DNA of 64,000 nucleotides from Rariglobus hedericola (GCF_007559335.1 NZ_VMBG01000001.1:1364001-1428000); one strand, 5' to 3'. Shown: positions 43,748 to 52,530, numbered from the stretch's first letter. The notes: a model not told the origin generated them from the letters alone. Numbers and translations are program-made.

Positions 43748-46252
43748 ATGGACTTCGACCTCGATCAACGCACCGCCTCGCTGAGCATCGGCGAGTTCTC
43801 CGCGTTCACCATCGGTCCGCGTGAACCCGGCGACTCCTCCGGCAACCAAGGTCTTTGGCGAGCCCGTCTCGGCATGCGCTGGCACCAGGAACTGCGCACG
43901 TCCACCGCCGCCATCACGCCGGCGGCCACCTTCGAAGTGCCGATCACCGGACGCGTTTTTCACGGCGGCTGGACGCTCACCCTCACCGGTCGCATCGATC
44001 AGTTTCTCCCTGCCACCAAGACTTCGCCCGCGATCCTGCGTGAAATAAAAACCACCCTCGATCCGCTCCCCGCGGCCCCCGAGGACCTGCGTGCCGCGCA
44101 TCCCGAATATTTTGCGCAACTCGCCACTTATCTCGCCCTGCGCCACATCGCCGATCCTGCCGAAAAAATCCGCGGCGAACTCGTCTTCGTTGAAGCCGGC
44201 AGCGGTCTCATCCAGACGATCGCCTTCAACGCGATCGATGAAGCCCCTTTCCGCGTTCAACTCGAACGAGTCGCCGAATTCCTCAGCCTTCGCTTGCGCG
44301 CCCGTGAGCGCCTGCGTGGCCTCGCCTACCACTCTCCATTCCCAGAGTTGCGCGCCGGTCAGCAGACGACGCAGGCCGACCTCGCCGCCGCGCTCGCCAG
44401 TCATCAACACGTGCTCTTCACCGCGCCCACCGGCTTCGGCAAAACCGGCGCGCTCCTCGAATGCGCGCTCGGTGCCATGAAGTCCGGTCGCTACGCCCGC
44501 CTGCTCTACCTCACCAGCAAAGCCACCGGCCAACTCCAGGTGTTGCGCACCCTCCGCGACATGACCACCGCGTCCGCCCCAAAACCGGTTTGTAACTTAA
44601 TAAGTGACAAACCAGCTGGAGCGTCATCCGTCGAGACGTCCGCCACGCCGGTCGCCGCGTGGCATGTGCGGCCGAAACACGAGCACTGCCTCGATCCCGT
44701 GTGCTACTGCCAGCGCCGCGAATTCACGCATCCCGACACGATCGCGCAGCGTTGGACGGCGCACGGTTTGTCCCGCTTTTATCTGTTCGAAGACGAGGCT
44801 CGCGATCTCCCCGCCCTCCGCTCCGCCGGTCGCACCGCACAAATTTGTCCCTACGAGATCACCCGCACCGCCCTCGCGTTTCAGGATGTCTGGATCGGCG
44901 ACTACAACTACGTCTTCGCTCCCGCCAATCGCGGTCTCTTCTACAACCAGCCCGGCTTTAATCCCGCCGAGACGCTGCTCGTCATCGACGAGGCTCACAA
45001 CTTGCCCGCCCGCGCGGCCGACGCTCGTTCGCACGCCGTTCTCGCCGACGATGCCCGTCGCGTCCTGTCCGAACTCGATCACGTCCGCGCCCCGTCCGCA
45101 CTCCAGCGCGCTTGGGAAACCTGGACACTTCTCCTCGCCTCGCTGCCTGTGTGCGAAGCACTCGATCTCGCCCTCGAGGATGACGTTGCCGACACCCTCC
45201 GCCGCCTCGCCGAGTTGATCACGTTACAGCCGCTTCCTTACGAGGAAATCGAACAGCCCGTCCGCGAACTTCTCTGGCAAATCCCGTCGCTCGCCGAGTG
45301 GTTCACGCAACCGTTTCCACGTCTCGTGTGGAGCCCGCGCGCCGGCGAACTCCGCCTCACGTGTCTCGACGCCGCGATTCCCACTGGCGAGATCCTGCGC
45401 GACTACGCCGGTGTGATTTTTGCCACCGCCACGCCCGGTCCCGCGCAAACCTTTTCCGAAGCCTGCGGATTGTCGGAGAACCTGAAACCCGACACGCGAA
45501 ACCTGAAGCTCCAGTCCTCCGCATCCGTCTCCCCTGCCTCAGGTTTCAAGTCCCCGATCTCAGGCCTCTCCGCCGTCACCGCGCACACGCCGTGGCGCGA
45601 CGATGCCTACGACATCGCGTATGACGTGCGCGTGGACACGACGTTCCAGCAACGCGCCCGCCACGCCGGCACCACCGCCGACACCATCGCCGCACTCCAC
45701 GCCGCCGCGCAGGGTCCGGTCGCGGTTTTCTTTCCCAGCTACGCCTACGCCGAGGCCATCGAGAAAACCCTCCAGCAACGCCAGCCACACTTGCGCGCTT
45801 CGCTGCAACCGCGTCTCTCCGACCTCGCCGCGCAAACCGCGTGGGTGGACCAATCCCTCGCCTTCTCAGACGCGCTTTTTCTCGTGCTCGGCAGCAGTTT
45901 TGCCGAGGGCATCGACACGCTCGGCGGACGCATCAGCCACGCCATGGTCGTCGGCCCCGCTCTGCCCGAGGTCAACGCTGTGCAAAAGGCCCGTCTCGAT
46001 GCGCTTTCCACCCACACTCGCGAAGCCGCTTTCCAACGTGTCTATCAGGTCCCCGGCATCCAAAAAGTGAATCAGGCCCTCGGCCGTCTCGTGCGTGCGC
46101 CCGGCCAGCGCGCCAAGGTCATCATCCAGTGCCGCCGCTTCATAGAGCCCGCTTACGCCTCGCTGCTCGACCACGATTACCAGTTCGGCACCACGCTCAC
46201 GAGCGAGACCGGTTTGCGCGCATGGTTGCAAGCACCGCAAGTTTCTCCCTGA
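43748..46252 (+). CDS. PD-(D/E)XK nuclease - XPD/DinG-type helicase fusion
   Basis: 834 residues. N-terminal PD-(D/E)XK-like domain: His46, Asp84 (GRIDQF), Glu99-x-Lys101 (REIKTT) and Gln124/Tyr128 (QLATYLA), as in Cas4/RecB-type nucleases. Helicase from residue 200: Walker A APTGFGKT (Lys232), DEAH box 414-417 (IDEAHNLP), and SSFAEGIDTLGGRISHAMVV to VNQALGRLVRAP at the C-terminus. Four cysteines (314, 319, 321, 367) fit the Fe-S cluster of the XPD family. Two palindromic sequences sit in frame, at 44589-44611 and 45476-45570, in poorly conserved linkers. Likely DNA repair; substrate unknown. Confidence 0.9.
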   Translation: MDFDLDQRTASLSIGEFSAFTIGPREPGDSSGNQGLWRARLGMRWHQELRTSTAAITPAATFEVPITGRVFHGGWTLTLTGRIDQFLPATKTSPAILREIKTTLDPLPAAPEDLRAAHPEYFAQLATYLALRHIADPAEKIRGELVFVEAGSGLIQTIAFNAIDEAPFRVQLERVAEFLSLRLRARERLRGLAYHSPFPELRAGQQTTQADLAAALASHQHVLFTAPTGFGKTGALLECALGAMKSGRYARLLYLTSKATGQLQVLRTLRDMTTASAPKPVCNLISDKPAGASSVETSATPVAAWHVRPKHEHCLDPVCYCQRREFTHPDTIAQRWTAHGLSRFYLFEDEARDLPALRSAGRTAQICPYEITRTALAFQDVWIGDYNYVFAPANRGLFYNQPGFNPAETLLVIDEAHNLPARAADARSHAVLADDARRVLSELDHVRAPSALQRAWETWTLLLASLPVCEALDLALEDDVADTLRRLAELITLQPLPYEEIEQPVRELLWQIPSLAEWFTQPFPRLVWSPRAGELRLTCLDAAIPTGEILRDYAGVIFATATPGPAQTFSEACGLSENLKPDTRNLKLQSSASVSPASGFKSPISGLSAVTAHTPWRDDAYDIAYDVRVDTTFQQRARHAGTTADTIAALHAAAQGPVAVFFPSYAYAEAIEKTLQQRQPHLRASLQPRLSDLAAQTAWVDQSLAFSDALFLVLGSSFAEGIDTLGGRISHAMVVGPALPEVNAVQKARLDALSTHTREAAFQRVYQVPGIQKVNQALGRLVRAPGQRAKVIIQCRRFIEPAYASLLDHDYQFGTTLTSETGLRAWLQAPQVSP
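44589..44611. repeat. 23-bp AT-rich palindrome, copy 2 (inside coding sequence)
   Basis: TTTGTAACTTAATAAGTGACAAA differs from copy 1 by a single base. It is flanked by GG and CC, which extend the palindrome to 27 bp. It encodes part of a linker between the helicase motif Ia region and the Fe-S cysteines. Confidence 0.75.
45476..45570. repeat. imperfect inverted repeat inserted in frame
   Basis: The left arm at 45476-45509 (GAGAACCTGAAACC...CGAAACCTGAAGC) pairs imperfectly with the right arm at 45536-45570 (GCCTCAGGTTTC...CTCAGGCCTCTC). It encodes a Ser/Lys/Asn-rich low-complexity stretch with no counterpart expected in helicases of this family. It has the form of a palindromic repeat that kept the reading frame open. 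Confidence 0.6.
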
Positions 46253-46281
46253 TCAGCACCGGCCCGCAAAGGCCCGCGACC

Positions 46282-46683
46282 ATGCAACACCTGAGCGCCC
46301 TTTCCCTGCTGGTCCGCGACTACGACGAAGCCCTCGCGTATTACACCGGCAGCCTCGGGTTCACGCTCATCGAAGACACCCCGATGACTCCGGAAAAACG
46401 CTGGGTGGTCGTCGCTCCGCCCGGCTCTCGCGAAACCCGTCTGCTCCTCGCCAAGGCCAAAAACGCCTCCGAACTCGCCGCACTCGGCAATCAATCCGGC
46501 GGACGCGTTTTCCTCTTTCTCCAAACCGACGACTTCGACCGCGATTACCGCGCTTACCTCGCGAAGGGTGTTAAATTTCTCGAAGCTCCACGCCACGAGA
46601 CCTACGCCACCGTCGCCGTCTTCGAGGATCTCTACGGCAACCGCTGGGACCTTCTTCAGCTCAACCCGTCAACACCCCGCTGA
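46282..46683 (+). CDS. VOC-family (glyoxalase/bleomycin resistance-like) protein
   Basis: 133 residues from ATG 46282. The fold pattern is SALSLLVRDYDEALAYYTGSLGFTLIED at the start and AVFEDLYGNRWDLLQL at the end, with the terminal Glu (ATVAVFED) and the early His near QHLSAL plausible metal ligands. Members include glyoxalase I, extradiol dioxygenases and resistance proteins; the substrate is unknown. The frame extends upstream through the helicase end, but the chosen ATG gives the usual length. It starts 29 bp after the helicase stop. Confidence 0.9.
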   Translation: MQHLSALSLLVRDYDEALAYYTGSLGFTLIEDTPMTPEKRWVVVAPPGSRETRLLLAKAKNASELAALGNQSGGRVFLFLQTDDFDRDYRAYLAKGVKFLEAPRHETYATVAVFEDLYGNRWDLLQLNPSTPR

Positions 46684-46744
46684 GCCCGCACCACGTCATC
46701 TATTTCAGATACCTTCAGCCCGCGTCCGCGTCTTTCCCTTCACC

Positions 46745-48265
46745 ATGAACGTCTCTTCCTCCTTCGCTGCCAGACTGCTCGCCGGTCTGTTGTCCCTGTG
46801 CATGGTTTCCCTCCCGAGCTTCGCCACCTGCGGCGGCGGTGGTGGCGGTGGCAAGGGCGGTGTCGTCCCCAACTCAAAACCGACCGATACCTTCCGCGTC
46901 TCGTGGAAAAGCCTCCCGCCCGGAAAACCCGCGCCCAAGGACGCCGGCGTTTCCCTCGTCATTCTGTGGTTCCCCGTCGCGCTTGATGTCGCCGCGACTT
47001 CACCGCTGCAACGCTCCGCCGAACTCACCGCGCTCGGTGCGCGTTGCGTGTTCACCGGCTTGGTGACGCCCGGCAATCGCGAGCTGCGCAAAGCCCACGG
47101 CATCGCCGATGACAAGGAAGCCGTTGTCATCACCACGCGCGAAGGCGTGGAGCTCAACCGCGTCGTCGCCACGCCTGATCCCGTGCTGACGCTTGAGCAG
47201 GTCGAAGGGCTCACCCGCAGCGCCCTCGCGTCGCGCGAAGCCCAGCTCGAAGCCTTGTTCGCCAGCGCCGCAAAAAAGAAATCCGCCGGTGACACCGCAG
47301 GCGCCGCCGCCGATTTAAAAACCATCTGGGCCGAACGCTGCCTCTTCGCCCCGCAGGCCCAGCGCGCCGCCGATGCCCTCAAGGTTCTCGGCATCATCGT
47401 CACCGCGTCCGCCTCCGATCAACGCCTGCTCGATCCCGCCTTTGCCCCGCTCACCGGCCCCGCGCTTCAAACCGTGCGCACCGCCCTCGAGTCCGGACTC
47501 AAAGCGGAACTCGAAGCCCGTTACGCCGAAGCCGAGGAACACTACGTCCACGCCGTCACGCTCGCTCCGAACGATGCGACCGCGCTCCGTTTTCTCGGCG
47601 AATTCTACCGCCATCAAACCGGCCAGTGGGACCGCGCCGGCCGTCTCTTTAATCGCATCCTCGAAAACCCATCCGACCCGATCGCCCGCGCCGTCGCGTT
47701 GCATGGCTTGGGCAAGATGACGATTCACGCCGGCCGCTTCGCCGAGGGTCTCGCGATGTTCGAGCAATCCCTCGATGCCTACCCGTTGCCCATCACCTAC
47801 CGGAATCTCGCCGTGTATTGGTTCTCCGAAAAACAAAGCGACAAGGCAGCCGGCTACATGCGCCAGGCTCTCGCGCTTGATCTCGCGGACACCTACAACC
47901 AGATCTTCGCCGCCGTATATTTGGCCGCAGCCGGACAAACCGAGGACGCGCTCAAAGTTGCCCGCGCCAACGAGCATGTCCTCGAAGCCAGTTACAATCT
48001 CGCCGCCATCTGGGCGCAGGCCGGTGACCGCGCGAAAGCCATGGAACTGCTCCGCCGCCAGTTCTACACCTACGAGCAATACGACGCCGTTCGCGCCATG
48101 GAGATGAAGGAAGCGCGCGAAGATTACATGTTCACCAGCCTGCACGCCGACGCCGCGTTCGACACGCTCACGAAGGACGCCAAAAACGCGTGGATGATCG
48201 GCCGCGAATTCTGCGCCCCCGACCAACTCATCCCGCTCACCGCCGCGCCGGGGCCGCGCATGTGA
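46745..48265 (+). CDS. secreted tetratricopeptide-repeat protein
   Basis: 506 residues from ATG 46745. A signal peptide (ARLLAGLLSLCMVSLPSFA) is followed by a Cys and a run of seven glycines, then KGGVVPNSKP. The C-terminal half contains several TPR-like helical pairs (AEAEEHYVHAVTLAPNDATALRFLGEF, then ADTYNQIFAAVYLAAAGQTEDALKVAR). The middle third has an alpha/beta thioredoxin-like look (VSLVILWFPVALDVAATSPLQRSAELTALGARCVFTG). The lipobox is not standard, so lipidation is uncertain. Likely periplasmic. I recognise no specific family. Confidence 0.8.
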   Translation: MNVSSSFAARLLAGLLSLCMVSLPSFATCGGGGGGGKGGVVPNSKPTDTFRVSWKSLPPGKPAPKDAGVSLVILWFPVALDVAATSPLQRSAELTALGARCVFTGLVTPGNRELRKAHGIADDKEAVVITTREGVELNRVVATPDPVLTLEQVEGLTRSALASREAQLEALFASAAKKKSAGDTAGAAADLKTIWAERCLFAPQAQRAADALKVLGIIVTASASDQRLLDPAFAPLTGPALQTVRTALESGLKAELEARYAEAEEHYVHAVTLAPNDATALRFLGEFYRHQTGQWDRAGRLFNRILENPSDPIARAVALHGLGKMTIHAGRFAEGLAMFEQSLDAYPLPITYRNLAVYWFSEKQSDKAAGYMRQALALDLADTYNQIFAAVYLAAAGQTEDALKVARANEHVLEASYNLAAIWAQAGDRAKAMELLRRQFYTYEQYDAVRAMEMKEAREDYMFTSLHADAAFDTLTKDAKNAWMIGREFCAPDQLIPLTAAPGPRM

Positions 48266-48290
48266 TTCGATAAACTCCCCGCCCGCACCC

Positions 48291-48704
48291 ATGCCCGACT
48301 CCACGCCTCCTTCGATCTCCTTGCCCGCCATGGGCGAGATCGTCCCGCTCCCCCAAATCAAGGAAATCTGCGCCTTCTACGGACTCACCACGCTCTGGAA
48401 AAAAATCGAGTCCGATCCGCCCGTGCGTCCGTTCAAAAGCGACGGCTGCACCGGTTGGGTCAACGAGTGGAAGGGCATCAGCATCTACTCCGCCGGCTTT
48501 CTTCACGACTTGAAGTATTGGGCTGGTTATCCTGACGAAGACGTCGAGCGCCTCGTCGCCGATGCCGAGCTCATGATCGACGTGGCGCGTCTGCTCAAAG
48601 CCACGACCATGGCCGAGACGATGTTTCACGGCGTCCGCATCGGCGGACACGAACACTTGCAGGCCGGCTTCTCCTGGGGTTTCGGCCGGCGGCCGGTTGT
48701 CTAA
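48291..48704 (+). CDS. hypothetical protein with a phospholipase-A2-like HD motif
   Basis: 137 residues without signal peptide or membrane span. FKSDGCTGWVNEW followed by FLHDLKYWAGYPDEDVE is reminiscent of the DG-C...HDxxY block of phospholipase A2 and related lipolytic folds. The cysteine pair needed for the classic PLA2 fold is missing, so this is only a resemblance. It is located between a TPR protein and an NYN-LOTUS protein. I would annotate it as unknown. Confidence 0.6.
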   Translation: MPDSTPPSISLPAMGEIVPLPQIKEICAFYGLTTLWKKIESDPPVRPFKSDGCTGWVNEWKGISIYSAGFLHDLKYWAGYPDEDVERLVADAELMIDVARLLKATTMAETMFHGVRIGGHEHLQAGFSWGFGRRPVV

Positions 48705-48767
48705 TAAGCACCCTCGCGCCCGTAATCAGCCATCGCCATCGGCCTCCGCACACCTAGCCTCCCCGCC

Positions 48768-49577
48768 ATGACATCGCACGATTCGACCTACACCCTCGCG
48801 GTTTTTCTCGATCTCGAAAACATCGCGCTCGGCGCCCAGGACGCCCGCTTCCCCCAGTTCGATATCGCCAAGGTCTTCGAGCGCCTGCTCATCAAGGGCA
48901 ACATCGTCGTCAAAAAAGCCTACTGCGACTTCGCCCGCTACGAGGCCTTCAAGCGCCCGCTGCACGAGGCCGCCTTTGAACTCATTGAGATTCCCCACGT
49001 GCGCCAGTCTGGCAAAAACTCCGCCGACATCCGCATGGTCGTCGATGCCCTCGACCTTTGTTACACCAACGAGCACGTCGACGCGTTCGCCATCATCAGC
49101 GGCGATTCCGACTTTTCCCCGCTCGTCAGCAAACTCCGCGAGAACGGCAAAACCGTCATCGGCGTAGGCGTTAAAAACTCCACGTCCGACCTGTTCATCG
49201 CCAACTGCGACGAGTTCATCTACTACGACGACCTCGTCCGTGTCGCCCCGGCCAAGACCACCCCGCGCTCCACCAAGGCCGCCAGCGCCGCGCCGAAAGC
49301 CGCCGCCAACACCAATTCCGAGCCCAAGCGCCCCGATCCCGCCAAGGCACTCGATCTCGTCCTAGCCACGGTCAACGCCTTGATCGACGAGCGCGGTGCC
49401 GACGAGAGCATCTGGGCGTCCATGGTCAAGCAGGCCATCAAGCGCCAAAACCCCGGTTTTAACGAGCGCGCCTACGGTTTCAGCGCCTTCACCGACCTCC
49501 TCCGCGAGGGCCAGAAACGAGGCCTGTTGAAGCTCGAGGAAAAGGCCGGCAACTGCATGGTCCGCCTGGCGGATTAA
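48768..49577 (+). CDS. NYN (PIN-like) nuclease domain with C-terminal LOTUS/OST-HTH domain
   Basis: 269 residues. The NYN domain (about 8-160) has the conserved acidic residues in AVFLDLENIAL, SADIRMVVDALDL and FAIISGDSDFSPLVSKLR, the pattern of a magnesium-dependent ribonuclease. A disordered Ala/Lys/Pro linker follows. The last 75 residues (KALDLVLATVNALIDERG ... FSAFTDLLREGQKRGLLKLEE) are a winged-helix OST-HTH/LOTUS domain, which in eukaryotes binds RNA or RNA helicases. It lies directly upstream of pyrR but nothing links it to pyrimidine metabolism. Confidence 0.92.
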   Translation: MTSHDSTYTLAVFLDLENIALGAQDARFPQFDIAKVFERLLIKGNIVVKKAYCDFARYEAFKRPLHEAAFELIEIPHVRQSGKNSADIRMVVDALDLCYTNEHVDAFAIISGDSDFSPLVSKLRENGKTVIGVGVKNSTSDLFIANCDEFIYYDDLVRVAPAKTTPRSTKAASAAPKAAANTNSEPKRPDPAKALDLVLATVNALIDERGADESIWASMVKQAIKRQNPGFNERAYGFSAFTDLLREGQKRGLLKLEEKAGNCMVRLAD

Positions 49578-49612
49578 ACAGGGCGGATTTCCCGCTTGTC
49601 CGCCCCTGCGCA
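49578..49612. other. short inverted repeat before pyrR
   Basis: CAGGGCGGA pairs imperfectly with TCCGCCCCTG around the sequence TTTCCCGCTTG. No T tract follows, so it is not a standard terminator. I did not find the conserved PyrR-binding loop of Bacillus-type attenuators here. Confidence 0.4.
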
Positions 49613-49632
49613 CACCGGCACAACCAACCGCT

Positions 49633-50166
49633 GTGCCCGCACCGAAAAGCCTACCCGCCGCCGAGATCCAAGCCGCCATCGACCGGCTCGCCCAAGCCAT
49701 TGGTGAACGCCACGCCAAGACCAAGTCGCTGATTCTCCTCGGAATCGCCAACGGCGGCATCGAGCTCGCCCGCCGTCTTGCTCTAAAACTGGGCGTCAAA
49801 TCCGGCGTCCTAGACATCTCGTTTCACCGCGACGACATCGACCGCAACCCGATCCCCAAGGAGTTCGTTCCCACTCTCATTCCCGTCGATGTCACCGGCG
49901 CCACCGTCGTTCTCGTCGACGACGTCCTGTTCTCCGGCCGCACCGTCAAAGCCGCCCTCGATGAACTCTTCGACCACGGCCGTCCTGCCAAAGTCGAACT
50001 CGCCATCCTGATCGACCGCGGCGGCCGCAAGCTGCCCGTCGCCGCCGACTACACCGGTCTCACTTTCGACGTCACTTCGGCCTGCAAGATCGTCGTCCAA
50101 CTCGACACCGCCAAGCCGCCTCGCGACTCCGTCACGATCCTCCCTTCCAAACCCGCCGCCAAGTAA
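49633..50166 (+). CDS. pyrR: bifunctional pyr operon regulator / uracil phosphoribosyltransferase PyrR
   Basis: 177 residues from a GTG start. The PRPP-binding motif VVLVDDVLFSGRTVKAAL and LDISFHRDDIDRNP are typical of PyrR. GIANGGIELARRLA is the N-terminal loop. PyrR converts uracil to UMP and in many bacteria regulates pyr transcription by binding mRNA. It is followed by pyrB and pyrC. No attenuator upstream is obvious, so regulatory function is possible but unproven. Confidence 0.93.
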   Translation: MPAPKSLPAAEIQAAIDRLAQAIGERHAKTKSLILLGIANGGIELARRLALKLGVKSGVLDISFHRDDIDRNPIPKEFVPTLIPVDVTGATVVLVDDVLFSGRTVKAALDELFDHGRPAKVELAILIDRGGRKLPVAADYTGLTFDVTSACKIVVQLDTAKPPRDSVTILPSKPAAK

Positions 50167-50231
50167 CGTAGCTCGCCTCCGACTACTCACGACTCGCGAC
50201 CCGCCACCCACTCCTTCTCCTCCGCCCTCTC

Positions 50232-51173
50232 ATGCCCTGGACCCGCCGCCATCTCCTCACCCTCGAGGAACTCTCCCTTCACGAGATCGACCAGATCCAC
50301 GCCACCGCCGCCGCGTTTAAAAAAATCCTCGGCCGCAGCGTGAAAAAAGTCCCCGCTCTCCGCGGCAAGACCATCGTCAATCTCTTCCTCGAACCCAGCA
50401 CGCGCACCCGCATGGCGTTTGACATGGCCGCCAAGCGCCTCAGCGCCGACGTCATCTCGCTCGACGGCTCCAGCTCTTCGACGACCAAGGGCGAGACGCT
50501 TCGCGACACGGCGCAAAACATCGAGGCCCTTCAGGCCGACATGATCGTCATCCGCCACTCCGCGGCCGGCTCGCCGCTCTATCTCTCCAAGATCCTCGGC
50601 ATCCCCGTCATCAACGCCGGCGACGGTTCCCACGAGCATCCCACGCAGGGCCTGCTCGACACGTTCACGATGCGCGAACACCTCGGCTCCCTCAAGGGCC
50701 GCAAGGTCGTCATCCTCGGTGACATTCTCTTCAGCCGCGTCGCCCGCTCCAACATCCACGCGCTCACCAAGTTTGGCGCCAATGTCACCATCGTCGGCCC
50801 GTCGACTCTCGTCCCGCGCACCTTCGAGGCCCTCGGCGTCACCGTCTCCCACGACTTGAAGAGCGCGCTCTCCGACGCCGATGTCGTCATGCTCCTGCGG
50901 ATACAGCACGAGCGCCAGACCGCCGGCATGTTCCCTTCCCTCGGCGAATACACCGGTCTCTTCGGCCTCAACAAAACCCGCGCCAGCTGGCTCAACCCGA
51001 AGGCGATCATCATGCACCCCGGCCCCATCAACCGCGGCGTCGAAATCGACAGCGAACTGGCTGACGGCAACAACAGCGTCATCCTTGAACAGGTCACCAA
51101 CGGCATCGCCGTCCGCATGGCCGTCCTCTACCTCTGCTCCGGCGGCCAGCCCGAGAGCGTCGTTTCAGCCTAA
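50232..51173 (+). CDS. pyrB: aspartate carbamoyltransferase catalytic subunit
   Basis: 313 residues. Carbamoyl-phosphate-binding motif FLEPSTRTRMAF, then SSSTTKGETLRDTAQN, IVIRHSAAGSP, and HEHPTQGLLDTF, all in order. LLRIQHERQ and HPGPINRGVEID complete the aspartate domain. It forms N-carbamoyl-aspartate, the second step of UMP synthesis. No PyrI regulatory subunit is nearby. It is followed by pyrC 18 bp later. Confidence 0.97.
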   Translation: MPWTRRHLLTLEELSLHEIDQIHATAAAFKKILGRSVKKVPALRGKTIVNLFLEPSTRTRMAFDMAAKRLSADVISLDGSSSSTTKGETLRDTAQNIEALQADMIVIRHSAAGSPLYLSKILGIPVINAGDGSHEHPTQGLLDTFTMREHLGSLKGRKVVILGDILFSRVARSNIHALTKFGANVTIVGPSTLVPRTFEALGVTVSHDLKSALSDADVVMLLRIQHERQTAGMFPSLGEYTGLFGLNKTRASWLNPKAIIMHPGPINRGVEIDSELADGNNSVILEQVTNGIAVRMAVLYLCSGGQPESVVSA

Positions 51174-51191
51174 TTTAAATTTTCCCGCGCC

Positions 51192-52484
51192 ATGCCTTCC
51201 CTCTGGATTTCCAACGCCCGCGTCATCGATCCCGCCTCCAAGCGCGACGCCGTCGGCGACCTCTTCATCTCCAACGGCAAAATCGTCGCCTCGCTCTCCT
51301 CCGCCGAAAAGAAAAAGGCCAAAAAGATCGATGCCAAGGGCCTTGTCGCCTGCCCCGGCCTCGTGGATATCCACGTCCACTTCCGCGAGCCCGGCCAGAT
51401 GCACAAGGAGACCATTGAAACCGGCTCCCGCGCCGCCGCCGCCGGTGGTTTCACCTCGGTCGTCTGCATGCCCAACACCGCCCCGGTCGCCGACACCGCC
51501 GGCACCATCCAGCAGATCAAAGACGCCATCGCCCGCACGGCCTGCATCAAGGTTTACCAGACCGGCTGCATCACCGTTGGCATGAAAGGCCAGGCCCTCG
51601 CCCCCATCGGCTCGCTCAAACGCGCCGGCGTCATCGCCATCACCGACGACGGTGATTGCGTGCAATCGAACGACCTCATGCGCCGCGCGTGCGAATACGC
51701 CAAGATGTTCGACCTGCCTCTCATGGATCACTGTCAGGACCACTCCATGACCGTCGGCGCCGTGATGAACGAGGGCGTCGTCTCCACGCGTCTCGGCCTC
51801 AAGGGTTGGCCCAACGCCGCAGAAGACATCATCGTCTCGCGCAACGTGATTCTCGCCACCTACACCGGCGCGCACATTCACATGCAGCACATCTCGTCGA
51901 AGGCCTCCGTCGAGCTGCTCCGCCGCGCCAAGGCCCGTGGCGTCTCCGTCACCGCCGAGGCCACCCCGCACCATATCGCCCTCACCGACGAGGCCTGCGG
52001 CACCTACGACACGCATTTCAAGATGAACCCGCCCCTCCGCACCGAGGAGGACCGCATCGCCATCATCGAAGGTCTGCGCGACGGCACGCTCGACATTCTC
52101 GCCACCGACCACGCCCCCCACACCGACTACGAGAAGGACAAGGAATTCGACTACGCGCCCAACGGCATCCTCGGCCTTGAAACCGCCCTCGCCGTCTCGC
52201 TCGAAATCCTCGTGCGCAAAAACAAGTTCAAGCTCGCGACGGTCGTTGATCTTTTCACCCGCAAGCCCGCGCAACTCCTCAAGCTCGAGGCCGGCACCCT
52301 CGCCGATGGCGCCCCTGCCGATGTGTGTCTCTTCGATCCCAACGAGAAATGGGTTTACGACGCGAAGGCCGGTTTCAGCAAATCCAGCAACAGCCCCTGG
52401 CACGGGCAGGAACTCCGCGGTCGCGTGAAGACCACCATCGTCGACGGCAAGGTGGTTTTTAACAACGGCAAGATCTCTGCCTGA
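51192..52484 (+). CDS. pyrC: dihydroorotase (long, class I type)
   Basis: 430 residues. Zinc-site motif DIHVHFREPGQ, then MPNTAPVADT, and ATDHAPH for the last zinc ligand. GLVACPGLVDIHVHF and FTRKPAQLLKLEAGTL are further family marks. It cyclises N-carbamoyl-aspartate to dihydroorotate. The 430-residue length fits class I dihydroorotases. pyrR-pyrB-pyrC form a pathway operon; pyrD lies elsewhere in the window on the other strand. Confidence 0.97.
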   Translation: MPSLWISNARVIDPASKRDAVGDLFISNGKIVASLSSAEKKKAKKIDAKGLVACPGLVDIHVHFREPGQMHKETIETGSRAAAAGGFTSVVCMPNTAPVADTAGTIQQIKDAIARTACIKVYQTGCITVGMKGQALAPIGSLKRAGVIAITDDGDCVQSNDLMRRACEYAKMFDLPLMDHCQDHSMTVGAVMNEGVVSTRLGLKGWPNAAEDIIVSRNVILATYTGAHIHMQHISSKASVELLRRAKARGVSVTAEATPHHIALTDEACGTYDTHFKMNPPLRTEEDRIAIIEGLRDGTLDILATDHAPHTDYEKDKEFDYAPNGILGLETALAVSLEILVRKNKFKLATVVDLFTRKPAQLLKLEAGTLADGAPADVCLFDPNEKWVYDAKAGFSKSSNSPWHGQELRGRVKTTIVDGKVVFNNGKISA

Positions 52485-52530
52485 TCCGTCCCTCTTTCTC
52501 CGCAACGCTCCCGTCCGCTTCATCCATACT

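Noticed and set aside
49578-49632. PyrR-type attenuator before pyrR
   Set aside because: There is an inverted repeat, but no T tract after it and no PyrR-binding-loop consensus.
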